Below are positions 10,224-20,191 of a DNA stretch of 64,000 nucleotides, piece after piece. A program made the position numbers and the translations under genes. Below the pieces are notes generated by a model. The model was not told where the DNA came from, made no database searches, and was given only the letters and a program-made list of their open reading frames with translations. Source of the stretch: Zea mays (Eukaryota > Streptophyta > Magnoliopsida > Poales > Poaceae); NCBI RefSeq assembly GCF_902167145.1, contig NC_050097.1, positions 113,121,982 through 113,185,981 of the forward strand. The letters are read 5' to 3'. Each line of letters starts with the position of its first letter. The stretch's first letter is position 1.

Positions 10224-10367
10224 CTCTTCGGAAATGGTGAAAATGTGCTCTTAAAGCCGAAGCTTAGAAAATCTAAAAAGCCAGGCAAGCGTTGGTAGGC
10301 AAGAGCTAAAAATTGAGCAAGTAGAGTAGATGGCAAAAAGCGTGCCAAATGAGCTCGTGGTGTGCTC

Positions 10368-10377
10368 TTATTTATAC
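10368..10377 (-). promoter_or_regulatory. TATA box of the antisense gene in element B
   Basis: The minus strand reads GTATAAATAA about 145-155 bases upstream of the ATG at 10223. The position is comparable to the TATA of the homologous gene in element A. Confidence 0.55.
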
Positions 10378-10531
10378 GCCTAGTGCGTTGCAAGTTGGAG
10401 GGCCCCGCTTGTCATTGACTGTTGCTATTCTAGCAAAGGGAAGATGTTTTTTCGGACCTTCGGCTTAGGGCCTTCGTCCATATCGCAATATGAATTTATC
10501 ATTCTAACAAATTAATATTGCGAGGGGCTAC

Positions 10532-11201
10532 TGTTGGGGGCCTTCGGCTTCCGAAGGTCCTCAAAAACATGATTTAACAATGTTTCTGGAGTATAATACA
10601 TGGACAGGTACCTTCAGACTCGGATTAGAACCACGGTGTGAAGAAGCACAAGGAAAACGAAGGTTGGCGCAGAGCCGAAGCTATATGCAGGAAAGCTTCG
10701 GCACGATGGCAGAAAATGAAACCGACTTAAAAAGGAAAAGGCTATTCAGAACTCAATGGGTTACTATAGAATCATTAGCAAATGTAAAGGGCATGGGTGT
10801 AATTTTACATGGGCTGCGTCCCGTGTCTATAAATAGATGAACAGTGCTCCCGTACTGTTCACGCTGACTTGGCATTTGCTTTTGCGTCACGCTTGTACTC
10901 TTACCTTCTTTCAAGCTGAAGGTACATTTGTAACTTGATATCATTTCTATTTTTCCATAATAATTAAATAGAAATGAATTGATAATAATACATAATTGTT
11001 TATGTTATCTCTTATACTTCATATGATTCCTTCTTCATTATTGTATGTTGTGCTAATGAAGGTATGCCCTTCATTACCTTCGTCCGAAAATCATTATATC
11101 CCAAGGAAAATAATGCTTCGAAGGACGAAGGACTTAAACATTTAACATTTCTTGTGTTGGCTTGTTCTTAAGTTATAGCATTTGAGAACAAGTCCCCAAC
11201 A
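10532..11201 (+). repeat. 3' LTR of element B (670 bp)
   Basis: It starts TGTTGGGGG after the polypurine tract GCGAGGGGCTAC and ends CCCCAACA. It aligns end to end with solo LTR F (17329-17985). A perfect 7-bp inverted repeat, CCTTCGG-CTT-CCGAAGG, lies at 10541-10557, ten bases from the LTR start. A TATA box (TATAAATA) lies at 10828-10835. Confidence 0.9.
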
Positions 11202-11627
11202 GCAGGTTTGTTCAAGAAACGTAGAGACCTACGGGGGAAGGTGCCCACCTATCCACATACGCTAGGTCCCTATGATACTTATAAATAGGGGGAGGTGTCG
11301 TCCAACGTCGTCGCGCTCTTCGACTCCTGCCTTTCTTCCCTCTAGGGAGAGGAAGAAAACTCCGCATCGTTGTTTCTTTTTTATTTTTAGGATGAGAGGA
11401 ACATGTGTGAGATGGCGAGGCCTTAGCTGCCTTGCAAAGAAGAAGAAAAACTCGTAAGATTATGTAGATGATGACCTCAGAAAGTTCGTCGAACTACCAG
11501 TACCTTTGATCTTGGTGACAAACCCTTGAACATGTGCTAAGACTCCAAGACTCTTTGCCGTGTTAACTATGTCGATGTGGCGCTCGTGCTTGTTGGGCCA
11601 CATTTTTTTTAAGTTGGGCGTTGACAC
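11202..11627. other. Unassigned sequence left of the gene island
   Basis: No coding region or element end is recognised. A TATA-like CTTATAAATAGGG lies at 11278-11290 and a pyrimidine-rich stretch follows. It could be a remnant of an LTR or of a plant promoter. I cannot decide. Confidence 0.35.
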
Positions 11628-11630
11628 TTA

Positions 11631-11928
11631 GGGCCTGTTTGGATCCGAGGGACTAAATTTTAGTCCTAGTCACTTCGAATGTTTAAATACTCGTTTGAAG
11701 TTTTAAATATAGACTATACAAAATAAACTACACATATAACAACTAAATGGCAAAACGACTTTATTAAGACTAATTAGTCTATAATTCACTCATTTGACGC
11801 TAATTAAACGTTTTTAACCATGGATTAATTACGTTTAATAAACTTGTCTCATCGTTTAGTTTTTATCTATGTAATTAATTTTTATAACTAGACTATATTT
11901 AATACTTTACATCTAAACAAACACTCCT
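11631..11928. mobile_element. Tourist-like MITE (PIF/Harbinger type)
   Basis: It begins GGGCCTGTTTGGATCC and ends AACAAACACTCCT, an imperfect terminal inverted repeat around the GTTTG core. TTA occurs on both sides (11628-11630 and 11929-11931), the target-site duplication expected of PIF/Harbinger MITEs. The interior is AT-rich with inverted words and has no coding capacity. It lies about 670 bp upstream of the CBS gene. Confidence 0.6.
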
Positions 11929-11954
11929 TTAGCCATGTAAAATTGGTGGTGTGA

Positions 11955-12142
11955 TTATAAACGTCCAGCCGGAGTAGCATCACTACACACGAGAATACAA
12001 AACTAGCTCTATCTCTAGCAGATCGTTTATCTGATCTCGTATCTCATCCCATATCTCAACCCGTTATTTCAAACTTCACTCTTCAAACAGCATCAACTAT
12101 TTTATAAACGTCCAGCGGGGTAGCATCACCGCACAAGACGAC
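11955..12142 (+). repeat. Imperfect direct repeat upstream of the CBS gene
   Basis: A segment of about 38 bp starting TTATAAACGTCCAGC (11955) recurs at 12102 with a few changes, a spacing of 147 bp. Both copies contain GTAGCATCAC. The intervening 110 bp is pyrimidine-rich. This may be a local tandem duplication in the gene promoter. Confidence 0.7.
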
Positions 12143-12602
12143 AAATTAAGTTTGCCATGGTTCCTGGTGTGCGCTTTCATGAATGAGCTATTACTGTTTG
12201 ATTTTTTTTGTGATTTTTGCAGAAGATACAAAATTTGGATATCTCGGCTGGATTTTGGTACGGTCTACCACGAGGATCCCGTATCCTGTACATCGTCTTT
12301 TCCTGTGTGTTCCCGTGGTTCTTGTTTATGCCGCCGCCCTTCTTCCCGCACCTTTTATCTTTTTTGCCCTACTCTTTTATTATACGTGCTGGTTTTTTTT
12401 TTCCCGCGCGCAGCACGGGCTTGCCTGCTAGTCCCACAAGCCGCCGGCACCGGCGCACGGGGAGCAGAGGCAGAGCAGCGCTCGCCGCAGCAAGCGTGCC
12501 CTGCACACAACAGACCAGCCAACGCTCCAGCGGCAGACGACGGCAGCAGGTCCGGCCACCTTCCGCGCCTCGCCCCGGCCAGTGGCGTTCACGCCTTCCG
12601 CC

Positions 12603-13751
12603 ATGAAGGCCGCCGCGGTCCACTCCGTCCCGCCGCCGTCCGCCGTGACACTTGTGTCAGTGGTGGCGCGGCGCGCGCTGGTGCCGGCGGCCCTGCGCGG
12701 CAACGCGCGGCGTGGCGCGGCGCTGGTGGCGTCCGCCGCGCCCGATGGCCAGGTACGTCCACTCCGCTCGCTCTCGGGTACGGTATATGACTTGACTGGT
12801 TTGCTCGATCGGTTCGGTTGGCAGATGAGGAGGAGCCCGGGCCCGGCAGTGGCGAAGTTGACCGACGTGATGTCGCGCCCCGTGCAGGTGGCCACGCCGG
12901 GGCAGCGGCTCTCGGAGGTGGACGACGCCTTCTTCGCCGCGCGGCAGTACTCCGGCCTGCTGCCCGTGGTCGACGACGACGGCAGGTGCGTTGGCGTGAT
13001 CTCCAACAAGGACAAGGCCAAGGCGCCCAATGGGGTCGGTTACTCGCTCGTTCGATCACTCACCGCTTCAATTAGTTAAGATCGTAAGAGGCATGAAAAA
13101 GAAAAGCACTCAATGTCTAATCTTTTCATGCTTTCTTGTCGTGACGACGATGAATGAAGATGGAGTCAACTGTAGCTGAAGTCATGACATCTCCTGCGAT
13201 AACGCTGACACTCTACAAGACTGTCTTGGGTAAACGTACTTTTTCGTCCACTCCCCTCTACCCTTTTTTAACCAACCAACATGCATGAACACCAAGCTTG
13301 AAGCCGTTAGAACAAACAATCTGCTCTAATCAACAGTAAGACTGTTTCCAGCAGATTGTGCATGTGGCCGTGCAAAACATCATTTTACATTGTTAATAGC
13401 ACCGTTAAATTTAAAATAGAAAGTGAAATAGAAAATAGGATACGAGCTGCTCTGCTAAAGAGCCTAACACGTTGCTGGTTACGTGAATGAGCAGAAGCTG
13501 CAGCGCTGATGCTCAAGGAGAAGGTTCACAGGATACCGGTTGTGAATGAGCAGCAGCACGTGATCGGTAGGTAACAAAAAAAAGTTCCATATTATATTGC
13601 TTACTCTTTTCCCTTAATTGCTCTGATCCTGCAAATAATAATGATGCCCACATGATAGCGTTTACCTTTCATGCATGATGGTAACACAGGAATCGTGACT
13701 CGCTCCGACGTGTTCCAGGCTCTTGAGGCCACCAGCAAAGCATGGGAGTGA
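12603..13751 (+). CDS. Two-CBS-domain (CBSX-like) protein gene, five exons
   Basis: Exons at 12603-12752, 12825-13034, 13160-13229, 13495-13566 and 13690-13751 have GT/AG borders and join in frame to 187 residues ending ATSKAWE. Residues 1-50 are Ala/Arg/Val-rich with few acidic residues, as in a plastid or mitochondrial transit peptide. The first CBS motif is in exon 2 (TDVMSRPV to CVGVIS). The second spans exons 3-5 (AEVMTSPAITLT, HRIPVVNE, GIVTRSDVF). CBS pairs form a Bateman module that binds adenosine nucleotides; plant CBSX proteins regulate thioredoxins in organelles. The introns are short (72-265 nt) and the reading frame is undamaged, unlike most of the surrounding coding sequence. 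The exact paralogue and targeting are inferred. Confidence 0.86.
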
Positions 13752-13942
13752 GTCAGTGAGGTACGGTAGGCTTGTTCTCGCCAGATGTTACCCCCTTTAT
13801 TTGTGTAGTGATCTCAGCAGAGAGTATAGTTATGCTACCAATATGGCGAGAAGAGGACAGAAAAAGCTAGGTGTTTATACTGGAATCGCTGCAATACAAG
13901 ACAAATAATGGTGTAAATTTATGGAGTTACTGAAACTTATAC
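13752..13942 (+). other. Probable 3' UTR and flank of the CBS gene
   Basis: The T-rich sequence after the stop codon holds an AATAATGG word near 13905, which could act as a polyadenylation signal. Nothing else is recognised. Confidence 0.4.
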
Positions 13943-14172
13943 GGGCTGATTGGTTCGCCGGCCGCGCTAAGCCGGGCGGGTGCGAGCCTGGCCAGCCAGG
14001 TACGCGTGTTTTGGGCGTATCAGCTGATGCAGAAAAATAGATGTAAAATAAATTATTTTGCATCTACTCATGCAACCAACATCTACCATATACAGGTAAC
14101 CAAACATGTGATTGCATAAAGTCAATGCATACGATGGCTCAGGATTAAATGGTGCGGGTAACCAATCACATG
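13943..14172. mobile_element. Possible small MITE
   Basis: GGGCTGATTGGTT at 13943 and AACCAATCA at 14160-14168 form an inverted repeat of about nine bases (TGATTGGTT). The 230-bp interval has no coding capacity and holds further AACCAA words. No clear target-site duplication was found, so this is tentative. Confidence 0.33.
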
Positions 14173-14282
14173 GATAAAGAAGGTATTTATGAAGGATGAC
14201 GAACTGTTCGTCACTACATGTAACACACAATAGATAGAATAGATTGTATGTCCTTTAGGATTTAGACATGTACAAGATACAT

Positions 14283-14385
14283 CACTATCGGAATTCGGCT
14301 CTTTGCCGAGTGTCAAATGTTTTATCGAGTGTTTTTTATTTTCGCCACTCGGCAAAAAAAGTGTCAAATGTTCTTTAGGTTTTGT
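14283..14385. mobile_element. CACTA transposon terminus (fragment)
   Basis: The sequence starts CACTATCGGAATTCGGC and continues CTCTTTGCCGAGTG, the typical terminal and subterminal sequence of a common maize CACTA group. A reverse copy of the subterminal word (CACTCGGCAAA) lies at about 14345. No matching opposite terminus ending TAGTG was found before 15330, so only one end is present or the rest was lost. Confidence 0.68.
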
Positions 14386-15330
14386 AAGAGTTTTTCGACA
14401 AAAAATAAATAAATAAAATAAAAGAAAGTCTTTCAATCCATTTATCATCCCTTTTATAAACTATAAAAGCACTCCATAAAATATTTGAATACCTCATGAT
14501 AAAAAATAAATAAATATTTGTATATTACTTTCTTCCAAAATATGTGAGTTGTGAATATTCATTTCTGTGTCAGCTTTTAATTTGACCATGTATTGAAAAC
14601 GAATATTGTTCCTAAAGTTAACAATGTGGGCATTTTATATTTGAAGCATTTACCCAAATACATCCATAAAGTAAATTAAAGTAACTAACGCATACATATT
14701 GGATCTTTTTGTAATGCTGCAGTATGTTTGAATTTAAAACACAGATTCAAATTTGAATGAATAAATTGAAATAGAAAAGAAAAAGAATAGAAGAGATAAA
14801 AAAGAGAAATTGACTACTGGGCCAAAAATCGCCCTGGCCCAACCCTCTCCACCGCACGGACCGCGTCGCGACGCCTTGCGTGCTCGCACTCTATTGAAAA
14901 AGGAGACCTCCTGGTGGGCCCCTATGCACAGCCTCACCTTCCTCTTCATCTGTTGACGTGTGGGGTCCCCTGGTCAGCCGCACGATTCCACGCGCCCCTG
15001 ATCACCCGCTCTCTGGTATGCGCTGCTGGCTGGTGGGCCACCTTGTTCAGTGTCCCATGTCTGTGCATCTCACAACGACGCTACTCTGTGGGACTGCCTT
15101 GTGGGCCCGCCATGTCAGGCCTATCTTCTCCGTAGCCGCACGCGCCATGTTCGGACTCCTTGTGGGCGACGATTCTGTACTCACTGGCCGGGATTTTCGG
15201 GCTGTTGCAACAGCCAAGCCATCTAGCTAAGGGTAATCCCCGCCTCCAGAGTATAAAACCCAATCCCCGTGACCCTTGTCCATCATCGGTGGAAGCATAA
15301 ACCGCCCTCCTTTGCATGAGCTCAACTAAA
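14386..15330. other. Unassigned AT-rich then GC-rich sequence, LTR-like
   Basis: An A-rich stretch (14640-14815) is followed by a GC-rich stretch with GGGCC words and a TATA-like AGTATAAAACCC near 15250. The composition resembles the Tekay-type LTR at 43640-44000, but I see no colinear match. It may be an old LTR fragment. No convincing coding region was found. Confidence 0.35.
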
Positions 15331-16999
15331 TAATGAGATATAAAAATGAATTGATCTCAAAATTCACCCAGTTAACTTTGGAAATGAAATGTTCTAGATG
15401 ATCCATAGGGTTCAAAATAGTAGATCTAAGAAGGGAACTTCTCAAAATTCACACACCAAAAAGATATAAACAAATCTTCCACGGAATGGTGAGAGAACGA
15501 AGAACACGAACAAACACAATGAGCAAGAACACAAAAGACACAAGATTTATTCCGAGGTTCGGTCACACCACCAAGGTGCACTACTTCCTCGTTGAGGCGG
15601 CCACAAAGAGTCGAGTCTCTTTCAACCCTAATCCTCCCTTTGCCGACCACAAAGGTCAAGCCCACACACTAATCTTTGCTCAAACGTGCGGGTAATACAA
15701 ACTTTCTTGTGGTCTTCCACAAGATTTGGAGACTCACAAGAGACACCTAGTCATCTAGGAGCTAGAAGCTCCAAGAGTAATGAATCCACAAAGAACTCGA
15801 TGTGGTACCAAAGCTCGAATCAAGAACAACAAGAAGGATTTAGAGATGAAGCACAAAAATCACAACTCTTCAATCTCACTCAAAGATTTCTCTCCAAAGA
15901 TTTGAAATGGGAGAGGCAAGAGGTGAGAGAGAGAGAGCGGGAGGTGTTTCTCAGGTTAGGAATGAAGTTTGAGTCATGCTCTGCTGTGGGGGAGAGAGGT
16001 AGGAGTGAGTATATATAGGTGGGGCTCCAAAACTAGCCGTTTTTTACTTTTCTGCTCAAAAACCAGCTGAGCTAGTATTTTCCACAGAGCAATTTTGGCC
16101 AAGATAAACTTAAAAAGGTTGTACTACATACTTTCACTAAGGATTAACAAGGGTAAAATAGAAGCTTTGGATCAAGGATTTTGAGCTTTAGTACCAACAC
16201 CAACATTCTTTTTGGATCCCCCTTGATAGTACGACGATTCCTATACTCAAGTTAAATAAAATTAATTAAGTAAACTTCTTGAGTCATTGGTGTCTCATGT
16301 GTGATTTCTCCATGGCGTTGCTTCATAAGGATCACAAACATCTTTGTCTCACCTTTTGAAGCAAACACAATTTGAGCCTGTGATTTGAACCATTTCACCA
16401 TATATGAGCTCAACTCATGGCTTCAAGTCACCTTACTGATGCATCAACACAATATAACTCTTCATAGTTGATTAGTTCATCGACTTAGTGCAAGTAGTCT
16501 CTTCTTCACCTTAGCCATGGTACCTCGGTCCATAAGCCATCGCTTGGCCTTCACCTTCGCCTGGTCACTCGAAGCCATTTCCTTGCTATCTTCACCTTAT
16601 CAAGCCATTCTTGAGTCACATCATATTAAGCATCCATTGAGAGAATCATTTCTTCAATATTGTGAACCTTGCTTGAATGTCATGTAGATATAAATGATAA
16701 GATCAATCAAGCTCTAGTATGATTCTCATAGACGTAGATATGGACTAATAGTAATATGGTCAAGTCAATTCATGATTCCTCATATATTATTCACTTTGGC
16801 TTGACCAATCCTCTCAATCACTTCAACCTCTATTCTAATCATATGTATGTAGTGATTTCTCAGGTCTTGTCCATATATATATTCAAACCAATACAGAGAC
16901 CATATTATATCCATTTGCATTGTCTCATTGGTTATTTAACCTTGTGTTGAATCTTTATTCACTGATCATTATACACTATTCAAGTATGTTCATCATACT

Positions 17000-18309
17000 A
17001 GTTGGGGGTTTTCTCCTCCAACGAAGGCCCTCAAGGAAAAAACACCTTCGGCAAGACAGTACAAAGGCAGGCGAGACACGAAGATATAAGCTAAAAATGA
17101 TGCGGACAAAAGCCGAAGCTATAGCTGAAAGAGCTTCGGCTTGATATTGCGATAAGGGTGAAGGACGATACCGACTTAAAAAGGAAAAGACTATATAGTC
17201 TTTAATAGTTTGCATTACAATTATAATTAGTTAATAGGGACATGGATGTAATTTTGTCTGGGTTGCGTCTCGTGCCTATAAATAGATGAACAGTGCCCCT
17301 GTACTGTTCACGCTGGATGGTAATCACTTGTTGGGGGCCTTCGGCTTCCGAAGGTCCTCAAAAACATGATTTAACAATGTTTTTGGAGTATAATGCGTGG
17401 ACAGGTATCTTCGGATTCGAATCAGTACCACAGTGGGAGAAGCACAAAGAATACGGAGGTTGATGCGGCGCCAAAGCTGTGAGCAGGAGAGCTTCGACAT
17501 GATAGCAGAAAAGAAAACCGACTTAAAGATGAAAAGGCTATTTAGACCTCGATGGATTACTATAGAGTTATTTGCGGATGTAAAGGGCATGGGTGTAATT
17601 TTACATGGGTTGCGTCTCGTGCCTATAAATAGATGAACAGTGCTCCCATACTGTTTACGGAGACTGGTCATTTGCCTTTGTGTCACGCTTGTACTCTTAC
17701 CTTCTTTCAAGCCAAAGGTACACTTGTAATTTGATATCATTTCTATTTTTCCTTAGTAATAAAATAGAAATGAGATAATGATAATGCATGACTGTTTATA
17801 TTATCTTTTATTTTCTGCATGATCCTTTCTCCATTATTATATGTCGTGACTTACGAAGGTATGCCCTTCATAACCTTCGTCCGAAAATCATTATATCCTA
17901 AGGAAAATAATGCTTTGAAGGACGAAGGACTTTAACGTGTTGCCTTGTTCTTGACTCATAGCATTTAAGAACAAGTCCCCAACATCACTCTTGCGTCACT
18001 CTCGCATTTTCACCTTCTGACAAGCCGAAGGTATTGATGTAATGTGAATGTTACGAATATTTATTCATGTTTATAAAAGGAGAATATAAATAATTTATTG
18101 ATATACCATTATTATTTATATTCTTTTATATTTCTTATATATCCATTTATACTTGTTTGCTGAAATGATGAAGGTGTGTCCTTCATGACCTTCATCTGAA
18201 GATCATTAAACCCGAAAGGAGATAATGAATCGAAGGACGAAGGTCTTTAATCGTTAACAATTGTGTTGTTTTGTTCTTGATGTATAGCATTTAAGAACAA
18301 GGACCAACA
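17000..18309 (+). mobile_element. Solo LTR E (element C family), with solo LTR F inside
   Basis: The first base is mutated: AGTTGGGGG instead of TGTTGGGGG. It ends GGACCAACA, like the LTR of element C. The target-site duplication ATACT is perfect (16995-16999 and 18310-18314). No internal sequence is present, so the element was lost by recombination between its LTRs. Excluding F, it is about 648 bp. Its TATA is at 17277-17285. Confidence 0.9.
17329..17985 (+). mobile_element. Solo LTR F (element B family), nested in solo LTR E
   Basis: The 657-bp unit starts TGTTGGGGG and ends CCCCAACA. Its target-site duplication TCACT is perfect (17324-17328 and 17986-17990). It aligns over its whole length with the LTR of B at 10532-11201, including the CCTTCGG-CTT-CCGAAGG hairpin at 17338-17354. 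Its TATA is at 17623-17630. Confidence 0.93.
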
Positions 18310-18408
18310 ATACTGAATTTCCTATTCAACACTTAGCAAACTTGTTAGACCTTTAAATGTGTTGTTATCCAAATCACCAAAACTCACAAAAGGTGGGATG
18401 CACTTTCA

Positions 18409-18425
18409 ATCTCCCCCTTTTTGGT
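18409..18425 (-). other. Polypurine tract of element D
   Basis: The minus strand reads CCAAAAAGGGGGAGAT next to the LTR start TGAAAGTGC. It is the same motif as in Copia-1, -2 and -3. Confidence 0.8.
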
Positions 18426-19525
18426 GATTGATGACAACACATTTAAAGCTTACATAAGATTTGATAAATACGATTTTGAATCCTATGATATAGTTTCCTC
18501 CCCCTAAATATGTGCATTTCAGAAAATACCATTTTTGGCCTCAAATGCCAAAAGCACATATTTGGGTCAAAGTTGAAGACAACTTATATCATACTATTCA
18601 TGGGGTGCATTGTGTCATAAAATAAACGTGATGCTCATGACAGACTATGCACTCATCAACTTTTCACATCTTATGTTTTTCTTATGATTCTTCCCCTTTT
18701 GTCAAGTATTTCTTTCCCTTTTCAAAAGTCTTACACTTAGTTACATAAGACTAAAGGTAAGCTTTAATGCACATTTCTCCCCCTTTGTCATAAATCTCTA
18801 AAAAGGATACAAAGAATATAAAGGGTAGAAATTATGATTAAGCAAGATGTGAACACACTATCATGAAAGGGTCCTTAGATGGCACAAAGGTAATGAACAA
18901 GTGACATGAAGTGATGTACCTTTGCATTTTACTTTTTAAAGGGGGTGTTCCAAACTTGTGTTGGATTTAGAATTCATTTGCAAGCTCTTGTTGGTATAGT
19001 TGTGACATAGGTCCAAGACATCCAATGAAGATTATCATATTAAATCAAATGTGAAACTTGATACCTGGAGTCTAGATGTCACCTAGCATTTTCTTATCAC
19101 AACAAGTGGCAACATGAAAATTGCACAAGTATGGATTCTACAACTAGTGATCATGTATGAAAAACACCAATTGAAAACCACCAATTGATACAATTTTATA
19201 GATAAGCAAATCACATTTTACACTAAGTTCTCCTCAAGTTTTAGTGCACACATGTATATGAATTCAATTGATACATGTTGAGAGAACGTATTTGCAATTT
19301 AAAGTACCATTTGCATAAAAGGAGTGTCAATTGAACATAATCATGCAACATAAGGAACATGTGCACTATTTAATCAATTAAGTTCTAGACAGGAGAATTT
19401 ATAAGCTATGCTACTTTAGAAATTTGCAATCCAAAAGGATGTGATACATATTTACCAATTTTAGATGATGTTGGAGTAGCATAAACAAGAGAAACTCATG
19501 CTATTATGAAATGTATAAAAGATAC
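18426..19525 (-). other. Non-coding 3' internal region of element D
   Basis: No ORF is seen. It holds a second polypurine-like word (CTCCCCCTAAATATGTGC at 18498-18515), as expected of Sireviruses. It aligns with Copia-3 in several blocks, for example GATGCTCATGACAGACTATG near 18630 and 60750. Element C interrupts it after GATAC (19521-19525). Confidence 0.65.
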
Positions 19526-20149
19526 TGTTGGGGGCCTTCTTCTCCGCCGAAGGTCCTCTAAGCAAAAACACCTTCGACAGGACAGTACAAAAGGAGTCGT
19601 GACATGAAGATATAAGCCGAAGCTACGATTGAAAGAGCTTCGACTTGGTGTCATGCTAAAGACGAAGGACGATACCGACTTAAAGAGGAAAAGACTGTAT
19701 AGTCCCTGATAGTCTGTATTATGATTATAATTAGTTATGAGGGACACAGATGTAATTTTGTCCGGGATGCGTCTTGTGCCTATAAATAGATGAACAGTAC
19801 CCCTGTACTATTCACGCTGGATTGTAATCTCTCTTGCATCACTCTCGCATTTCCTTCTGGCAAACCAAAGGTATCAATGTAATATAAATATTATGAGCAA
19901 CTATTCATATTTATGGAATGAAAATATAAATGATTCATTGATTCATTATCATTATTTATGCTCTTTTGTATTTCATGTACCTTTGTTTATAACTTTTTAC
20001 TGAGATGATGAAGGTACGTCCTTCATGACCTTCGTTTGAGGTTCATTATACTCGAAAGGAGATAATGTATCAAAGGACGAAGGTCTTTAATCATTAACAA
20101 TTGTGTTGCTTTGTTCTTGATGTATAGCATTCGAGAACAAGGACCAACA
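19526..20149 (+). repeat. 5' LTR of element C (624 bp)
   Basis: It starts TGTTGGGGGCC and ends GGACCAACA, followed directly by TTGGCGCCCACC. TATAAATA is at 19781-19788. It is of the same family as solo LTR E. Confidence 0.9.
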
Positions 20150-20168
20150 TTGGCGCCCACCTCCGGTG
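20150..20168 (+). other. Primer-binding site of element C
   Basis: TTGGCGCCCACCTCCGGTG is identical to the site in element A (897-915). Confidence 0.75.
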
Positions 20169-20191
20169 AACTCACTTCCGCAGTTGTGATG

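Larger units (their letters stand above)
1..11201 (+). mobile_element. Tat-lineage Gypsy element B, 3' portion, interrupted by element A
   Basis: Only the 3' part of this element lies in the window: part of an antisense gene (1-311 and 9704-10223), a short spacer, a polypurine tract at about 10521-10531 and the 3' LTR (10532-11201). The antisense gene homologous to that of element A lies on the minus strand, so the element itself is plus-oriented and its pol and 5' LTR lie to the left of base 1. Element A (312-9703) interrupts it with a GCTCC target-site duplication. The expected target-site duplication of B is GCAGG at 11202-11206; its partner is outside the window. The LTR belongs to the same family as solo LTR F. 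Confidence 0.88.
15331..18408 (-). repeat. 3' LTR of element D, interrupted by solo LTRs
   Basis: Removing E and one ATACT leaves about 1.76 kb. The LTR holds a segment (TTTATTCCGAGGTTCGG, then GTCGAGTCTCTTTCAACCC) with close counterparts in the Copia-3 LTR near 49825 and 49885. No TG terminus was identified with confidence between 15300 and 15450, so the left coordinate is approximate. Confidence 0.6.
15331..19525 (-). mobile_element. Sirevirus-like Copia element D, 3' part, minus strand
   Basis: Reading leftward on the minus strand, a polypurine tract (18409-18425) is followed by an LTR running from 18408 to roughly 15331. The start TGAAAGTGC at the polypurine tract matches Sirevirus organisation. 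Right of the tract is non-coding 3' sequence colinear with Copia-3 (18409-19525 against 59696-61560). Solo LTRs E and F interrupt the LTR, and element C interrupts the internal part at 19526. The left LTR border is not resolved and the 5' half is outside the window. Confidence 0.7.

Noticed and set aside
12152..12790. A 212-codon plus-strand frame and opposing frames across the CBS gene 5' region
   Set aside because: They overlap CBS exon 1 in other frames in GC-rich sequence and show no known domain.
15426..16018. Short frames in the D LTR as genes
   Set aside because: They lie in LTR sequence related to Copia-3, with no conserved domain.
17000..18309. E and F as the two LTRs of one element
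   Set aside because: They belong to different LTR families and each has its own perfect target-site duplication.
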